Source: Pseudobdellovibrionaceae bacterium
GTDB lineage: Bacteria; Bdellovibrionota; Bdellovibrionia; Bdellovibrionales; UBA1609
Reading direction: 5' to 3'
Length of the DNA: 37,591 nt
Assembly (NCBI GenBank): GCA_030591685.1
Contig: JAUVAX010000022.1
Span: forward strand, 1 to 37,591
Shown here piece after piece: positions 1-8,520 of the stretch. How positions within the stretch are numbered: position 1 is the first letter of the stretch; each line of letters begins with the position of its first letter. The notes under the pieces were generated by a model. That model saw only the letters and a list, made by a program, of their open reading frames with translations. It had not been told where the DNA came from and did no database searches. The translations under genes were made by a program, and so were the position numbers.

Positions 1-41
1 ATATTCAGTTTCTAGCGAATTTTAATTTTTTAATTTAGATT

Positions 42-159
42 TGCTGGTGTCAATAGCGGCGGAGAAACACCTGATCCCATCCCGAACTCAGAAGTTAAGC
101 CCGCCAGCGGCGATGGTAATGCAGAGGTAACTCTGTGTGAGAGTAGCACGATGCCAGTT
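42..159 (+). rRNA. rrf: 5S ribosomal RNA
   Basis: The sequence carries the conserved 5S core, including the CCGAACTCAGAAGTTAAGC block at 82-100 and the GATGGTA segment at 112-118. The ends pair through CTGG (44-47) and CCAG (154-157), as expected for helix I. It is followed at once by a strong terminator, so this is the 3' end of an rRNA operon whose 16S/23S genes would lie to the left of the window. Mature ends are uncertain by a few bases. Confidence 0.95.
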
Positions 160-170
160 CTTTTTTTTAT

Positions 171-200
171 GCCGGTCATTTTTTGACCGGCTTTTTTTTT
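171..200 (+). terminator. Rho-independent terminator of the rRNA operon
   Basis: A perfect 8-bp stem (GCCGGTCA at 171-178 with TGACCGGC at 184-191) closes a five-base T loop and is followed by nine T residues. It lies 12 bases past the 5S gene. Confidence 0.93.
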
Positions 201-346
201 GTAAAAAAAGTATTCCTAATAACACCTTTAAAACTAAAAAGAGTGCACTTATAGCAAAGTATAACCGCCCATGAACTATGCCTTAATGGTAAAGAGCATT
301 TCTCATTATAAATTAAATTTATTTTGGTAAGGTTTTTTAAGGTGTA

Positions 347-826
347 TTATTTTTTAGCGGCGGGTGTTTTTTTTTGTATATAAAGGTTACGGGCCAGCTC
401 CCATTCGACTTCATTTGTTTTAATATCCTTAATTGAATACTGGATCATGATGCCAATTTTACGTGAGTCCTCGTCCCATAGGTGGGTTAAAAGGCCGAGC
501 TCTTTATCGCCTTTTGAGGTGGTGTAAATGGGGGCCTTTAAGTTTGGGAGCCAGGTTTTAAACAGAGGTGAATCGGTATTTATTTTAATAGTTTTTATAT
601 GAGCCCACGAAATAGGGAGCATATTTTTTTTCATCATTGATTGAACATCTTTTTGCCAAGCTACTTGAAAACGATACCCCTGAGCACTTAATTGAGCAGA
701 GGGTTTAGAGAAGTCTTTATTTTGCACTAAATAGAAAATTAATAGAAACAGCAAAGCTGTTGCAAGTATGATTAGGGGGCTAATTATTTTTGTTTTCAAA
801 AAAGAGGGCCTCTCTATAAGTACCAC
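347..826 (-). CDS. Membrane-anchored hypothetical protein
   Basis: This 159-residue protein is not recognised. It has one strongly hydrophobic segment at about residues 14-34, preceded by basic residues (RPSFLKTK), so it is probably anchored in the inner membrane by its N-terminus with a periplasmic domain of about 125 residues. That domain contains several Trp residues and ends in a basic, Ala/Pro-rich tail. The start is a GTG without an obvious ribosome-binding site; a TTG at codon 10 is possible. The gene begins 22 bases after the stop of the vWA lipoprotein gene on the same strand, so the two are probably co-transcribed and may act together at the envelope. The function is unknown. Confidence 0.65.
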   Translation of the reverse strand: MVLIERPSFLKTKIISPLIILATALLFLLIFYLVQNKDFSKPSAQLSAQGYRFQVAWQKDVQSMMKKNMLPISWAHIKTIKINTDSPLFKTWLPNLKAPIYTTSKGDKELGLLTHLWDEDSRKIGIMIQYSIKDIKTNEVEWELARNLYIQKKTPAAKK

Positions 827-847
827 TGACTCAGCTATTATAGTGTT

Positions 848-2023
848 TTATTTTTTTTCACAAACAACAGTGTACTCGACATTACTGCCCGCTGGTAGGT
901 TTGGATTAAAACTGACACGACTTTGTTCATCCACTGAAAATTGAACTTCAAATCCCGGGTCTGGTAAAACGCTGATTTGTATAGGGTCAAAACCCTCATC
1001 AGAGGCAATGCTGTCGCTGACCGGCTTACAGGGCAGGGTAAAGTTAAAAGAGCTTGTTGATATTCTGCTGGCAATATCAATGAGATGGTTTGTGTAGCTA
1101 CTAGAACAAATACTTCCAACTCGGCCAGGTAAAATGTTACCCAGAGAGGAGAGCTCAGCTGTTGGGTTTGAGAGCTTTGCATACCAAGACCCATACTCAC
1201 CAACGATGGCTCCGTTACCCTGTGCGTCCTGAGAGTTTTTGCATGTTGTATCGCCTGGGGGCACAATAAGAGAATGTACACTCATTGCTTTGGTTGGCCC
1301 CAGGGTGGAGGCCAATCGAGAAACTAAAAAATCAGGCGTGTCCTCTGGGGCTAGTGGTAATACTATGCCACCATTGGATCGCACATCTTCGTCAGAGAGT
1401 ATAACAACTGAAAACAGTGAATCGGCTCTAAAAAAATCACTATCGGCACGATCAAGAACCTTGTTGATTGCAAAAATCCCTCTTTCGTCACTTGAAGGGC
1501 ACTCTCTATAATTAGACTGTTCACAGTGAAGGGTTTCGGGGCGCTGAATTGTTTGAGAGAAATAATCAATTTTTTGCTGTTGTGAGAGTGATGTAGATTT
1601 AAGTACGCTTGCCCCGTTTGGAAAGGATATAAACTTACCATCCTGAAAGGCCCCATTGCCGTTCCAGGCAGAGGCATAGTTATAAACTCCTGAGGCGATT
1701 TGACCACTAATATCAGTTGTAGTGATAGCAATTTGGTAATCAATATTTTGTGAATCTAGGGTTTGAATAAAATCAGAAAATTTATCAGCCATCTTTGATT
1801 GCTCTGTAGACATAGAGCCTGAATTGTCGTTAACAAATAAAATATCAACAGAACCAAGGCGGCTTGAATTAGAAAATGAACAACGGTCCCCGTACTCAGC
1901 CTTAATAACACAGCCTAAAAAGTAGCGATCCTGTGGGATGGCCTCAAAGCCAACATCTGAACAGCCGACGTAAAAAACACACAGTGCAATGGCAATTGAG
2001 CTTAATTTTAGTATGGACTTCAT
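848..2023 (-). CDS. von Willebrand factor A domain lipoprotein
   Basis: This 391-residue exported lipoprotein has a hydrophobic leader ending in the lipobox YVGC, so Cys21 is the predicted lipidated residue. A vWA fold begins at about residue 58: a hydrophobic strand (VDILFV) leads into the metal-binding DxSxS motif at Asp66, Ser68 and Ser70, and a later strand ends in ILSDEDV as in other vWA domains. Such domains bind a divalent cation and a protein ligand, so an adhesion or scaffolding role at the periplasmic or outer face is likely, but the ligand cannot be read from the sequence. Additional cysteines in the second half suggest disulfides. The ATG is supported by GAGGAG about ten bases upstream. 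It is first in a probable two-gene operon with the membrane-anchored protein downstream. Confidence 0.85.
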   Translation of the reverse strand: MKSILKLSSIAIALCVFYVGCSDVGFEAIPQDRYFLGCVIKAEYGDRCSFSNSSRLGSVDILFVNDNSGSMSTEQSKMADKFSDFIQTLDSQNIDYQIAITTTDISGQIASGVYNYASAWNGNGAFQDGKFISFPNGASVLKSTSLSQQQKIDYFSQTIQRPETLHCEQSNYRECPSSDERGIFAINKVLDRADSDFFRADSLFSVVILSDEDVRSNGGIVLPLAPEDTPDFLVSRLASTLGPTKAMSVHSLIVPPGDTTCKNSQDAQGNGAIVGEYGSWYAKLSNPTAELSSLGNILPGRVGSICSSSYTNHLIDIASRISTSSFNFTLPCKPVSDSIASDEGFDPIQISVLPDPGFEVQFSVDEQSRVSFNPNLPAGSNVEYTVVCEKK

Positions 2024-2320
2024 TTAATACATCTCCTCGACTACACGTTTCTAGTTCCAATATGTGTGCCAATAAGAGGCATCATTCTAACTCAATGAAA
2101 TCATTGCTAAAATCTACAAAAAATCGGTGAGGGTAATCGCCCCCAAGGGTTTTGAAAATTACATAAGAAGGACTCTTGTCTAAAAAAGTCAGTTATTTTA
2201 TGTAGTTACGACTGTTAGATGTTGCCGGTATTTAATAAGCAGAATTACAAAAAATGTCATTATAAAGCCTCTGATTTCTTAGGCTTAGGGTCTATATCTT
2301 CAATATGAGGGTTTCAGTGG

Positions 2321-3049
2321 TTAGGCGACGAGTTTTTTAGAAGAGGATAAAATATAGCCCTTTCCGTATATATTAATAATGTGATTGTCTATTTCGGGTA
2401 TGAGTTTTTTTAGTTTTGAAATTTGAGCATCTATGGATCGAGGGGATATATCGACCCCTTGCCAAACAAACTGTTGTAGCCACTGACGAGTGAGTAATTG
2501 ATCATGGTTTGTAATTAAAGATAAGAGTAACCGAAACTGCACAGGTGAGGTGTTAATAAGCTGCTCCTCGAATTTTACAATATAGTCGTTAGGGTAGACC
2601 TTAAAGTTATTCCAGCTAAAAAACTCTGGCTCATGAGTCGGGTTATGAATTTTATTTTGAATCACTGAAACATCAGTGGAGAGCCACTTGGTTTTAAGGT
2701 TTAGGATAACGTCACGTAAAACCCACTGCGCTTGAGTGCAGCTAAATACATGGTCTGCGCCGGCTTGAAAATAAGATTTATGTTTTTTTATATTTTCATT
2801 CGGCAATAAAACCACGGTGGCGCCTTTTGGGCGAGAGTCATTGAGTATTTGTCGAAGGTTTTTTGGGTCAATTGTTGAGGCGTCACAAAGGCTAATATCC
2901 GGAGACCACTCGTTAAGCATAAATCGAAACACATCAGTTTGATTTGCATTTTGAGTGATAAGGGGTAGTTTTGTTTGCTCCAATGCCTCAGCCCAGAAGT
3001 GGGGATTACTTGATACAGTTAAAATTTTAATTTTCTCGAGCAAACTCAT
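2321..3049 (-). CDS. OmpR/PhoB-type winged-helix regulator with degenerate receiver
   Basis: This protein of about 242 residues has two parts. Residues 1-115 follow the alternating strand/helix pattern of a response-regulator receiver but lack the usual pair of acidic residues after the first strand (VSSNPHFW stands there). An Asp in the third strand region (LCDAS) could be the phospho-acceptor site, but the conserved Lys is not evident. Residues 150-238 resemble a PhoB-type winged helix, with RLLLSLITNH, a recognition-helix region containing DISPRSIDAQISKLKK, and a C-terminal wing ending in YGKGYIL, which closely matches the family signature G-K/R-GY. I chose the ATG at 3049, which has GAAGAG upstream, rather than the GTG two codons earlier. 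No histidine kinase gene is adjacent. It may act as a phosphorylation-independent regulator; this is inference. Confidence 0.8.
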   Translation of the reverse strand: MSLLEKIKILTVSSNPHFWAEALEQTKLPLITQNANQTDVFRFMLNEWSPDISLCDASTIDPKNLRQILNDSRPKGATVVLLPNENIKKHKSYFQAGADHVFSCTQAQWVLRDVILNLKTKWLSTDVSVIQNKIHNPTHEPEFFSWNNFKVYPNDYIVKFEEQLINTSPVQFRLLLSLITNHDQLLTRQWLQQFVWQGVDISPRSIDAQISKLKKLIPEIDNHIINIYGKGYILSSSKKLVA

Positions 3050-3372
3050 GAACACTCTTCGACAGGTGCAATTAGTGAGTTAATAGGGGGCCGTAAAATA
3101 CTCAAATTGTGACATCCCTACTTTGGCTTACTTTGAGACGCCTGAGCAGGCCTGATGGAGTTGATTTTAGTTGACGTCTTTTTTAAGCTTAAGGGGTAAG
3201 ACCCTGTATTATAGGGGCTTTCAGGGCAATAGTGTCATAACTGTCAAATGAAGGGCCTGTTATGGGCTTTAGAGCCCATGGGGCAACGGTAAGAGCGGTT
3301 TAATTGAAGCTCAATTCAGGGTTGATATTTACTTTAAACACGGCATAATAGCGACTTTTAAAGGGCGCGTCA
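3050..3372. other. Intergenic region between divergent genes
   Basis: No gene is supported in these 323 bases. The one clear structure is a perfect 7-bp hairpin (ATGGGCT at 3262-3268 with AGCCCAT at 3273-3279, four-base loop), which has no T tract and so is not a standard terminator. Promoters for the two divergent genes should lie here, but I could not assign convincing -35/-10 pairs. Confidence 0.5.
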
Positions 3373-4389
3373 TTGAATTCAAATTTAAAAGTGAACACAT
3401 CAGATAACCGAACAAAATTACTGAATAAACGGTTATGCGATTTAGACCTCTGTATTGAGGGGGCCTGGTTTGAGCCGCTCATTAAAAGGGTTAAGCGCGA
3501 ACTCAGAGGGCGTGGTCTTTTATTTTTTCCAAACCTTTGGCTTTCTGATGAGTGGTTTTGTATGGAGGGGCACACTGGCTTAGCCCTTCCTTTTTATCTT
3601 TGCAATAAAGACCTTTTAAAAATGGAGAAGTTATTTATAGGCCCCGTTGATGGGGGCTCAGAGATGCAATTTATTAAAACATTACGCCACGAAGTGGGGC
3701 ATGCCATAGAGCATGCCTTTGAACTACAAAACCACCCCTTAAGAATAAAATATTTTGGTGGCACAAACTCAAAAGTATACCCAAAGCATTACTCGCCGGT
3801 GAGGTACTCAAAAAGGTTTGTTATAAATTTAGAGGACAACTACGCCCAAAGTCACCCTGATGAGGACTTTGCTGAGACCTTTGCCGTCTGGCTACAGTCT
3901 AAATCTAAATGGAAGAAGAAGTATAAAAACTGGCCCGCACTGCATAAGATTTTAGCCATGGATCAAATGATGAAAGAGATTTCTGGTCAAAACCCAAAGA
4001 GATTAAATGCAAAGCCTGTTGATGAGCTCTCAACTATGAATCAAACTCTTAAGACCTATTATCAAAACAAAATAAAACAGCAGCGTAAATATAAGTTTAA
4101 AGTTTATGATGATGACCTAAGGGGTCAGTTTTTGAAATCTCAAGGGGCCGTAAAGGCTGAAAAGTATTTAAAAACGCATAAAAAAGACCTTTTACACTCG
4201 GTGAGTGTAGGGGTTGGTTTACCTAAATACCGCCTTGAAACCATTTATAAGCAAATTTATATTAAAGCTAAAAGTCTTGATTTGTATGTTAAAAGCAACC
4301 AAATAGAAACTCATAAAGAAATGCTGGATCTTTTCACAAAAACTTCGTTACAATTTATAGAAGAAAACCAGCATAGGATTTATATGTGA
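3373..4389 (+). CDS. Putative zinc-binding metallopeptidase (Peptidase_Mx-like)
   Basis: This 338-residue protein has no signal peptide or membrane segment and is probably cytoplasmic. It contains the zinc-metallopeptidase signature HEVGH at residues 106-110, in the context FIKTLRHEVGHAIEHAF, and a downstream acidic segment DEDFAETFAVWL at about 163-174, where Glu168 is the likely third zinc ligand. The same arrangement, with a W/DED-AETFA block about 55 residues after HExxH, is known in the uncharacterised 'putative zinc-binding metallopeptidase' family. The C-terminal 150 residues are Lys-rich and predicted helical. The start is a TTG with AAAGGG about eight bases upstream; no better start was found. 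The stop overlaps the start of the ATP-grasp gene by four bases (GTGA), showing translational coupling. Substrate and reaction are unknown. Confidence 0.8.
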   Translation: MNSNLKVNTSDNRTKLLNKRLCDLDLCIEGAWFEPLIKRVKRELRGRGLLFFPNLWLSDEWFCMEGHTGLALPFYLCNKDLLKMEKLFIGPVDGGSEMQFIKTLRHEVGHAIEHAFELQNHPLRIKYFGGTNSKVYPKHYSPVRYSKRFVINLEDNYAQSHPDEDFAETFAVWLQSKSKWKKKYKNWPALHKILAMDQMMKEISGQNPKRLNAKPVDELSTMNQTLKTYYQNKIKQQRKYKFKVYDDDLRGQFLKSQGAVKAEKYLKTHKKDLLHSVSVGVGLPKYRLETIYKQIYIKAKSLDLYVKSNQIETHKEMLDLFTKTSLQFIEENQHRIYM

Positions 4390-5396
4390 AAGTTCTAGTA
4401 CTGCTCAACGAAAGCTTGATCCCTCCGGAGAGTTTTAAATCAAAGGTCGAGCATGAGTCATCCCCCTGTCGCACAGAGTATGATGTTGTACAGGGCCTTA
4501 ATAAATTAAAACATAAGGTAAAAATACTTGGTGTGGGTGATGATTTAAGGCTTATTCGTCAGTCTATCGATGAGTTTAAGCCCCACGTAGTTTACAACCT
4601 GCTAGAAGAGTTTGCAGGAGAGGCCGTATTTGACCACAATGTTGTCAGTTATTTAGAAATGCTAAGGGTCAAGTACACGGGCTGTAACCCGAGAGGGCTT
4701 ATGCTTTCAAGGGATAAATCTATTTCTAAAAAAATATTTAAGTATCACCGTATCCCGACGCCTCAGTTTTATGTATTTAAGAAAAACAAAAAAATTAAAA
4801 TCCAAAAAAATTTACAGTTTCCTTTATTTGTTAAGACTCTTAATGAGGAGGCCTCGCTAGGGATATCTCAAGAGTCTATAGTGACTAATTTAGAAAATTT
4901 AGTAAAGAGAACTCAATTTTTACATAGTAAGTATAATACAGATGTGATTGCTGAGAGTTATATAAAGGGTCGTGAGTTGTATGTTGGAGTCATGGGTAAT
5001 GAGTCTGTAAAAGTATTACCAGTGATGGAGTTGTTTTTTTCGAAAACCCCAGAGTCAGTCCCTAAGATTGCCACCAGCAAGGTAAAGTGGAACGAAGAAT
5101 ATAGAAAAAAAATGGGTATTAAAACAGGCCCCGCAGCCCCCTTGAGCGAAGATTTAGAGAAACGAATTAAAAACCTATCAAAACGTGCTTACAGAGCCCT
5201 TGAAATAAGTGGTTATGCGCGTATGGATTTTAGGTACGACGAGCTGGGCGATAAACTCTACCTCATAGAGGCCAACCCGAACCCTGATATTGCCAAAAGC
5301 GATGAGTTTGCTAAGTCCGCTCAATTAGCAAATGTCCCTTATGAAAAACTGCTCTCCAAAATTTTATCCCTCGCCAAGCGCTGGACGACGGTTTAG
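4386..5396 (+). CDS. D-Ala-D-Ala-ligase-like ATP-grasp enzyme
   Basis: This 336-residue protein belongs to the ATP-grasp superfamily, closest in layout to D-alanine-D-alanine ligases. An N-terminal Rossmann-like domain (LVLLNES, then HVVYNLLEEFAGEA) is followed by the ligase-type segment YTGCNPRGLMLSRDKS at about 98-113 and by ATP-binding strands (PLFVKTLNEEASLGIS). The C-terminal metal-binding strands contain ARMDFRYDE and IEANPNPDI at about residue 294, the usual Mg/ATP ligands. Such enzymes join a carboxylate to an amine or thiol by way of an acyl-phosphate. The GTG start overlaps the stop of the metallopeptidase gene, so the two are made together and probably act on one substrate. It is unlikely to be the housekeeping Ddl because of this pairing and its divergent N-terminus, but that is inference. 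Confidence 0.82.
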   Translation: MKVLVLLNESLIPPESFKSKVEHESSPCRTEYDVVQGLNKLKHKVKILGVGDDLRLIRQSIDEFKPHVVYNLLEEFAGEAVFDHNVVSYLEMLRVKYTGCNPRGLMLSRDKSISKKIFKYHRIPTPQFYVFKKNKKIKIQKNLQFPLFVKTLNEEASLGISQESIVTNLENLVKRTQFLHSKYNTDVIAESYIKGRELYVGVMGNESVKVLPVMELFFSKTPESVPKIATSKVKWNEEYRKKMGIKTGPAAPLSEDLEKRIKNLSKRAYRALEISGYARMDFRYDELGDKLYLIEANPNPDIAKSDEFAKSAQLANVPYEKLLSKILSLAKRWTTV

Positions 5397-5456
5397 CCAA
5401 GAGATACTATTTTTGACCACTTGCTCTTGATACTAAACTGTATTACTTTTCAACTT

Positions 5457-5843
5457 ATGGAATCAGGTACACACAGTATAGTCATCGGTTACGCCACTTG
5501 GGTCTTTGGTTGGATGGGGGCTCATAGATTTTACTTTGGTAAGCCCATTTCAGGAACTGTTTATTTTTTTACACTGGGCCTTCTTGGGATAGGTTGGATT
5601 GTTGATCTTTTTTTAATCCCTGATATGGATAGAGAGGCTCATTTTAAGTATGCCAAAGGGCCTTGTGATTATAATGTCTCTTGGCTGTTGCTTGTTTTTT
5701 TAGGGGTATTTGGCTTACACCGTTTTTATATGAAAAAATATGCAACTGGGGTTTTATACCTTTTTACTGGCGGGCTTTTTATGTTTGGTTGGCTTTATGA
5801 CCTGTGTACTTTGAATGACCAGGTGAACGAGCTGAACTCTTAA
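5457..5843 (+). CDS. Membrane protein with two TM2 domains
   Basis: This 128-residue protein consists of two tandem TM2 modules, each with two membrane helices joined by a short turn. The first has GAHRFYFGK and ends GIGWIVDLFLIPD; the second has GLHRFYMKK and ends MFGWLYDLCTLND. G-x-HRFY and the closing W-x-x-D are hallmarks of TM2. The inner-membrane location is clear; TM2 proteins have no agreed biochemical function. I start at the ATG at 5457 because domain 1 begins right after it; an upstream TTG at 5421 in frame would add 12 residues. Neither start has a good ribosome-binding site. It lies 60 bases after the ATP-grasp gene and could be in the same transcript. Confidence 0.85.
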   Translation: MESGTHSIVIGYATWVFGWMGAHRFYFGKPISGTVYFFTLGLLGIGWIVDLFLIPDMDREAHFKYAKGPCDYNVSWLLLVFLGVFGLHRFYMKKYATGVLYLFTGGLFMFGWLYDLCTLNDQVNELNS

Positions 5844-6100
5844 AATCGAGTTTATTAAAAATAGTATAAATCTTAAAAACAGCCTTTTAGCTTAATTGTG
5901 GGGCATTTATTAGCCTTCTACTCCTATACAGAGAGTCTTGATGGAGAGTTAAATCGTGATAATAGTGTTTTTAATTAAAGCCAAATCGCGTCAAGGCCTC
6001 AAAGCCTTAGTCATTACAGGTTGAAGTCATTAGTATAATAAGAATTTTACAGTGAAAGAGTTCTCTGTAGTGAGTGCCTATTAATAAAAAGGGAGCATTT

Positions 6101-7054
6101 ATGCTTTATGAAAATATAGTCGAAGCTATCGGTAAAACGCCACTTGTGAAGCTTAACAAAGTGGGCTCAGGGCTTAAGTGTAATTTATATGCAAAATGTG
6201 AGTTTATGAACCCTGGGGGGTCCGTTAAAGACCGTATCGCACGTAGAATGATTTTAGATGCAGAGGCAAAAGGATTAATTAAGCCTGGCGACACCCTTAT
6301 TGAGGCCACCAGTGGCAACACAGGCATTGGCATCGCCATGGCTGGAGCGGCTTTAGGGTATAAGGTCATTATCACTATGCCTGAAAAAATGAGCCAGGAA
6401 AAACAGGTTGCCATTGAATCGTTAGGGGCCACAATTGTAAGAACGCCCACTGAGGCGTCGTTTGACTCTCCGGAGAGTCACATAGCAGTGGCCATAAAGC
6501 TGCAGGCTGAAACTCCAAACTCGTTTATATTAGATCAATATAAAAATAAAATGAACCCTTTGGCGCATTACGAAGAAACAGGTGCTGAAATAGTTGAGGA
6601 CCTTAACGGAAAAGTAGATATGGTGGTTATGGGTACTGGGACAGGCGGTACTCTCACAGGTGTTGCTCGTAAAATTAAAGAGGTTAACCCAGGTGCCATT
6701 ATAGTGGCCGCAGACCCTGAGGGCTCTTTATTAGCTGGGGAAGAAGAGATCAAACCTTATCACGTAGAGGGTATTGGTTATGACTTTGTACCTGATGTAT
6801 TAGACAGAAAGCTTGTAGACAAGTGGGTTAAAACAAATGATCAAGAGTCTTTTAAGCTCGCTAGAGAAGTTATAAAAAACGAAGGAATACTTTGTGGAGG
6901 CTCTACAGGGTCAGCTATGCAGGCGGCCCTTAAGGAGGCCGCGCACCTTAAAGAGGGGCAAAACTGTGTTGTTGTCTTCCCCGATAGTATTAGAAACTAC
7001 ATGACTAAGTTTTTAGACGATTCTTGGATGAAAGAAAATAAATTAAGTAAATAA
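6101..7054 (+). CDS. cbs: Cystathionine beta-synthase (catalytic core only)
   Basis: This is a 317-residue fold-type II PLP enzyme. The PLP lysine is Lys43 in [11 protein letters not shown], the substrate loop SGNTG is at 71-75, and the phosphate-binding loop is GTGTGGT. The segments [23 protein letters not shown] and the C-terminal [10 protein letters not shown] match cystathionine beta-synthases more closely than O-acetylserine sulfhydrylases, so condensation of serine and homocysteine to cystathionine is the better call. The N-terminal haem domain and the C-terminal regulatory CBS pair of the animal enzyme are absent, as in many bacterial forms. The ATG has GGGAG five bases upstream; a GTG nine codons earlier is in frame but is poorer. 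Expected role: transsulfuration towards cysteine in the cytoplasm. Misnaming as cysK is the main alternative. Confidence 0.92.
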   Translation: MLYENIVEAIGKTPLVKLNKVGSGLKCNLYAKCEFMNPGGSVKDRIARRMILDAEAKGLIKPGDTLIEATSGNTGIGIAMAGAALGYKVIITMPEKMSQEKQVAIESLGATIVRTPTEASFDSPESHIAVAIKLQAETPNSFILDQYKNKMNPLAHYEETGAEIVEDLNGKVDMVVMGTGTGGTLTGVARKIKEVNPGAIIVAADPEGSLLAGEEEIKPYHVEGIGYDFVPDVLDRKLVDKWVKTNDQESFKLAREVIKNEGILCGGSTGSAMQAALKEAAHLKEGQNCVVVFPDSIRNYMTKFLDDSWMKENKLSK

Positions 7055-7168
7055 AATCAGAGTGAGCAATATTAGGACTTATAATTTTTTTTACTGGGAT
7101 TGTTAGGCCATCATAAGTATTTATTTAACCCATAAATTCGTATTTAAGTTTTAATCAAACAGAAAACC

Positions 7169-8110
7169 TCAAGATTTTAGTGTTTCTTTTAAAAAAAATT
7201 TTAAATTCTCAGCAGTGATAGAGATTAATTTTTTTCGAGCCTCCGCGCTGGCCCAAGCGTTATGTGGGGTTATAAAAAGGTTGTTACCTTTATAGTTGTA
7301 GAGTTCATTACCTAAAGAGGGGGGCTCTTCAGAGAGAACATCAAGCGCCGCCCCTTGGATTTTATTATTTTCAAGAGCCCCCAGAAGGTTACTTTCATTA
7401 ACAACGCCCCCGCGAGAGGTGTTTATTAAAAAAGAAGAGGGCTTCATTTGGTTTAAAAAATCCTCATTGACTAAATTTTTTGTACGTTCACATAAAGGGC
7501 AATGCAGGGTAATGAAGTCACTTTTTTTTATGAGCTCTTTGAGTGGAGTTCTATTCGTTGAGGTTTCGATAAAAGATTCGGCAATGAGGGTGTTCATGCC
7601 AAAGCATTTAGCGAGTTCATTAACACGAGCTCCAATATTACCAAACCCAATGATACCAAGAGTTTTGCCTTTAAGTTCAAATATAGGAAGATCAAGACGG
7701 CAAAAGACCTCTGATTTAGACCAATCGCCCCTTTGGCAAGACTGAATATAACGATTTTGTTGAGTAGCTAAGTTGAGCATCAAGGTTATTGTGTGTTGAG
7801 CGACAGATTCGGTACTGTAACGGGTCACATTTTTTAAAATGATTTTGTTTTTCTTGATATAATCGATGTCAATATTATTTGTACCCGTAGCTAGGACTCC
7901 GATATATTTTAATCGAGTGGCTTTAGAAAGAAGAGCTTCATTTAAAATCACTTTATTTGTAAGTACAATGTCACAGTTTTTAATTCGCTCAAGGGTTTCG
8001 CTCTCATGAGTCGTGTTAAAAACTTCTAGATTTATATCAAGCTTATTGAGCTCCTTTAAAGCCTCTTGGGGTACGTTAAGTGTTTTAAAGTCTAAGAGGG
8101 CAGCCTTCAT
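7169..8110 (-). CDS. NAD-dependent D-2-hydroxyacid dehydrogenase
   Basis: This 313-residue protein has the full architecture of the D-isomer 2-hydroxyacid dehydrogenases: an N-terminal flavodoxin-like half, a central NAD-binding domain with GIIGFGNIG at about 150, and a C-terminal return of the first domain. The catalytic triad is present: Arg233 in NTSRGG, Glu262 in SEEPP and His283 in TPHNAW. It resembles glycerate/hydroxypyruvate reductase-type members, which reduce 2-keto acids with NADH, but the substrate cannot be fixed from sequence. There is no ACT domain, in contrast to the SerA gene at the right of the window. CAGGAG lies about ten bases before the ATG. It converges with cbs across a gap of about 110 bases. 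Confidence 0.88.
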   Translation of the reverse strand: MKAALLDFKTLNVPQEALKELNKLDINLEVFNTTHESETLERIKNCDIVLTNKVILNEALLSKATRLKYIGVLATGTNNIDIDYIKKNKIILKNVTRYSTESVAQHTITLMLNLATQQNRYIQSCQRGDWSKSEVFCRLDLPIFELKGKTLGIIGFGNIGARVNELAKCFGMNTLIAESFIETSTNRTPLKELIKKSDFITLHCPLCERTKNLVNEDFLNQMKPSSFLINTSRGGVVNESNLLGALENNKIQGAALDVLSEEPPSLGNELYNYKGNNLFITPHNAWASAEARKKLISITAENLKFFLKETLKS

Positions 8111-8320
8111 TTTGAAATACTCCTGATTTTGGGTGTATTTTTCTTTAAAATAAATAGGAAAAACAAAATATGATAAAAAATATTTATGTAGTCAGTTTCT
8201 CATGGGCCTTAAGCGTATGTTTTAACCACAGTGTAATCAACAAAATAGGGCACTTTAAATGTAAAAAGTTTAAACTTTATGGCCTCAGATCAATTCTAAT
8301 GAGTCCTTGCTGGGGGGCAG

Positions 8321-8340
8321 ACTGGCTCTAGATTCGCACA
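8321..8340 (+). promoter_or_regulatory. Candidate sigma-54 promoter (-24/-12)
   Basis: CTGGCTC at 8322-8328 and TCGCA at 8334-8338 place the invariant GG (8324-8325) and GC (8336-8337) exactly 12 bases apart, as in sigma-54 promoters. The -24 half matches well; the -12 half has TCGC instead of TTGC. It lies about 30 bases before the lipoprotein leader at 8368, which is short but workable. Confidence 0.4.
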
Positions 8341-8367
8341 CCTAAACAAACATCAAGAGGAGCAAAC

Positions 8368-8505
8368 ATGCGTATTTTTTTAATAAATTTTTTTATATTA
8401 GGGTCCTGCTTACTCGTGGGGTGTGGGTCTGAGCCGGTGAATATGTCTTCTGAGTCCTATCGAAACAACCTTCAGTCAATGATTGGTCAGAGTCATTTGC
8501 TCTAA
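8368..8505 (+). CDS. Lipoprotein leader peptide in frame with the glucosaminidase
   Basis: This 45-codon reading frame starts at an ATG with a good ribosome-binding site (AAGAGGA, 8355-8361). It encodes a clear lipoprotein signal: hydrophobic residues 3-17, then LVGC with Cys19 as the lipidation site. It ends at a TAA (8503-8505). The same frame then stays open without another stop through the glucosaminidase gene, which begins its own weak TTG 15 bases later. The simplest reading is that this is the true 5' end of the glucosaminidase gene, cut off by a nonsense mutation or sequencing error. Alternatively it is a free-standing small lipoprotein. Confidence 0.65.
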   Translation: MRIFLINFFILGSCLLVGCGSEPVNMSSESYRNNLQSMIGQSHLL

Positions 8506-8520
8506 CCCTCGTACGTTTCT

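Noticed and set aside
838-1743. Open frames on both strands inside the vWA lipoprotein gene
   Set aside because: They overlap a gene with a lipobox, a metal-binding motif and a ribosome-binding site, and their own products show no domain or signal.
5844-6100. Riboswitch before the cystathionine beta-synthase gene
   Set aside because: I saw no SAM-type or other known conserved core. A possible -35/-10 pair (TTGATG at 5938, TAATAG at 5960) is weak.
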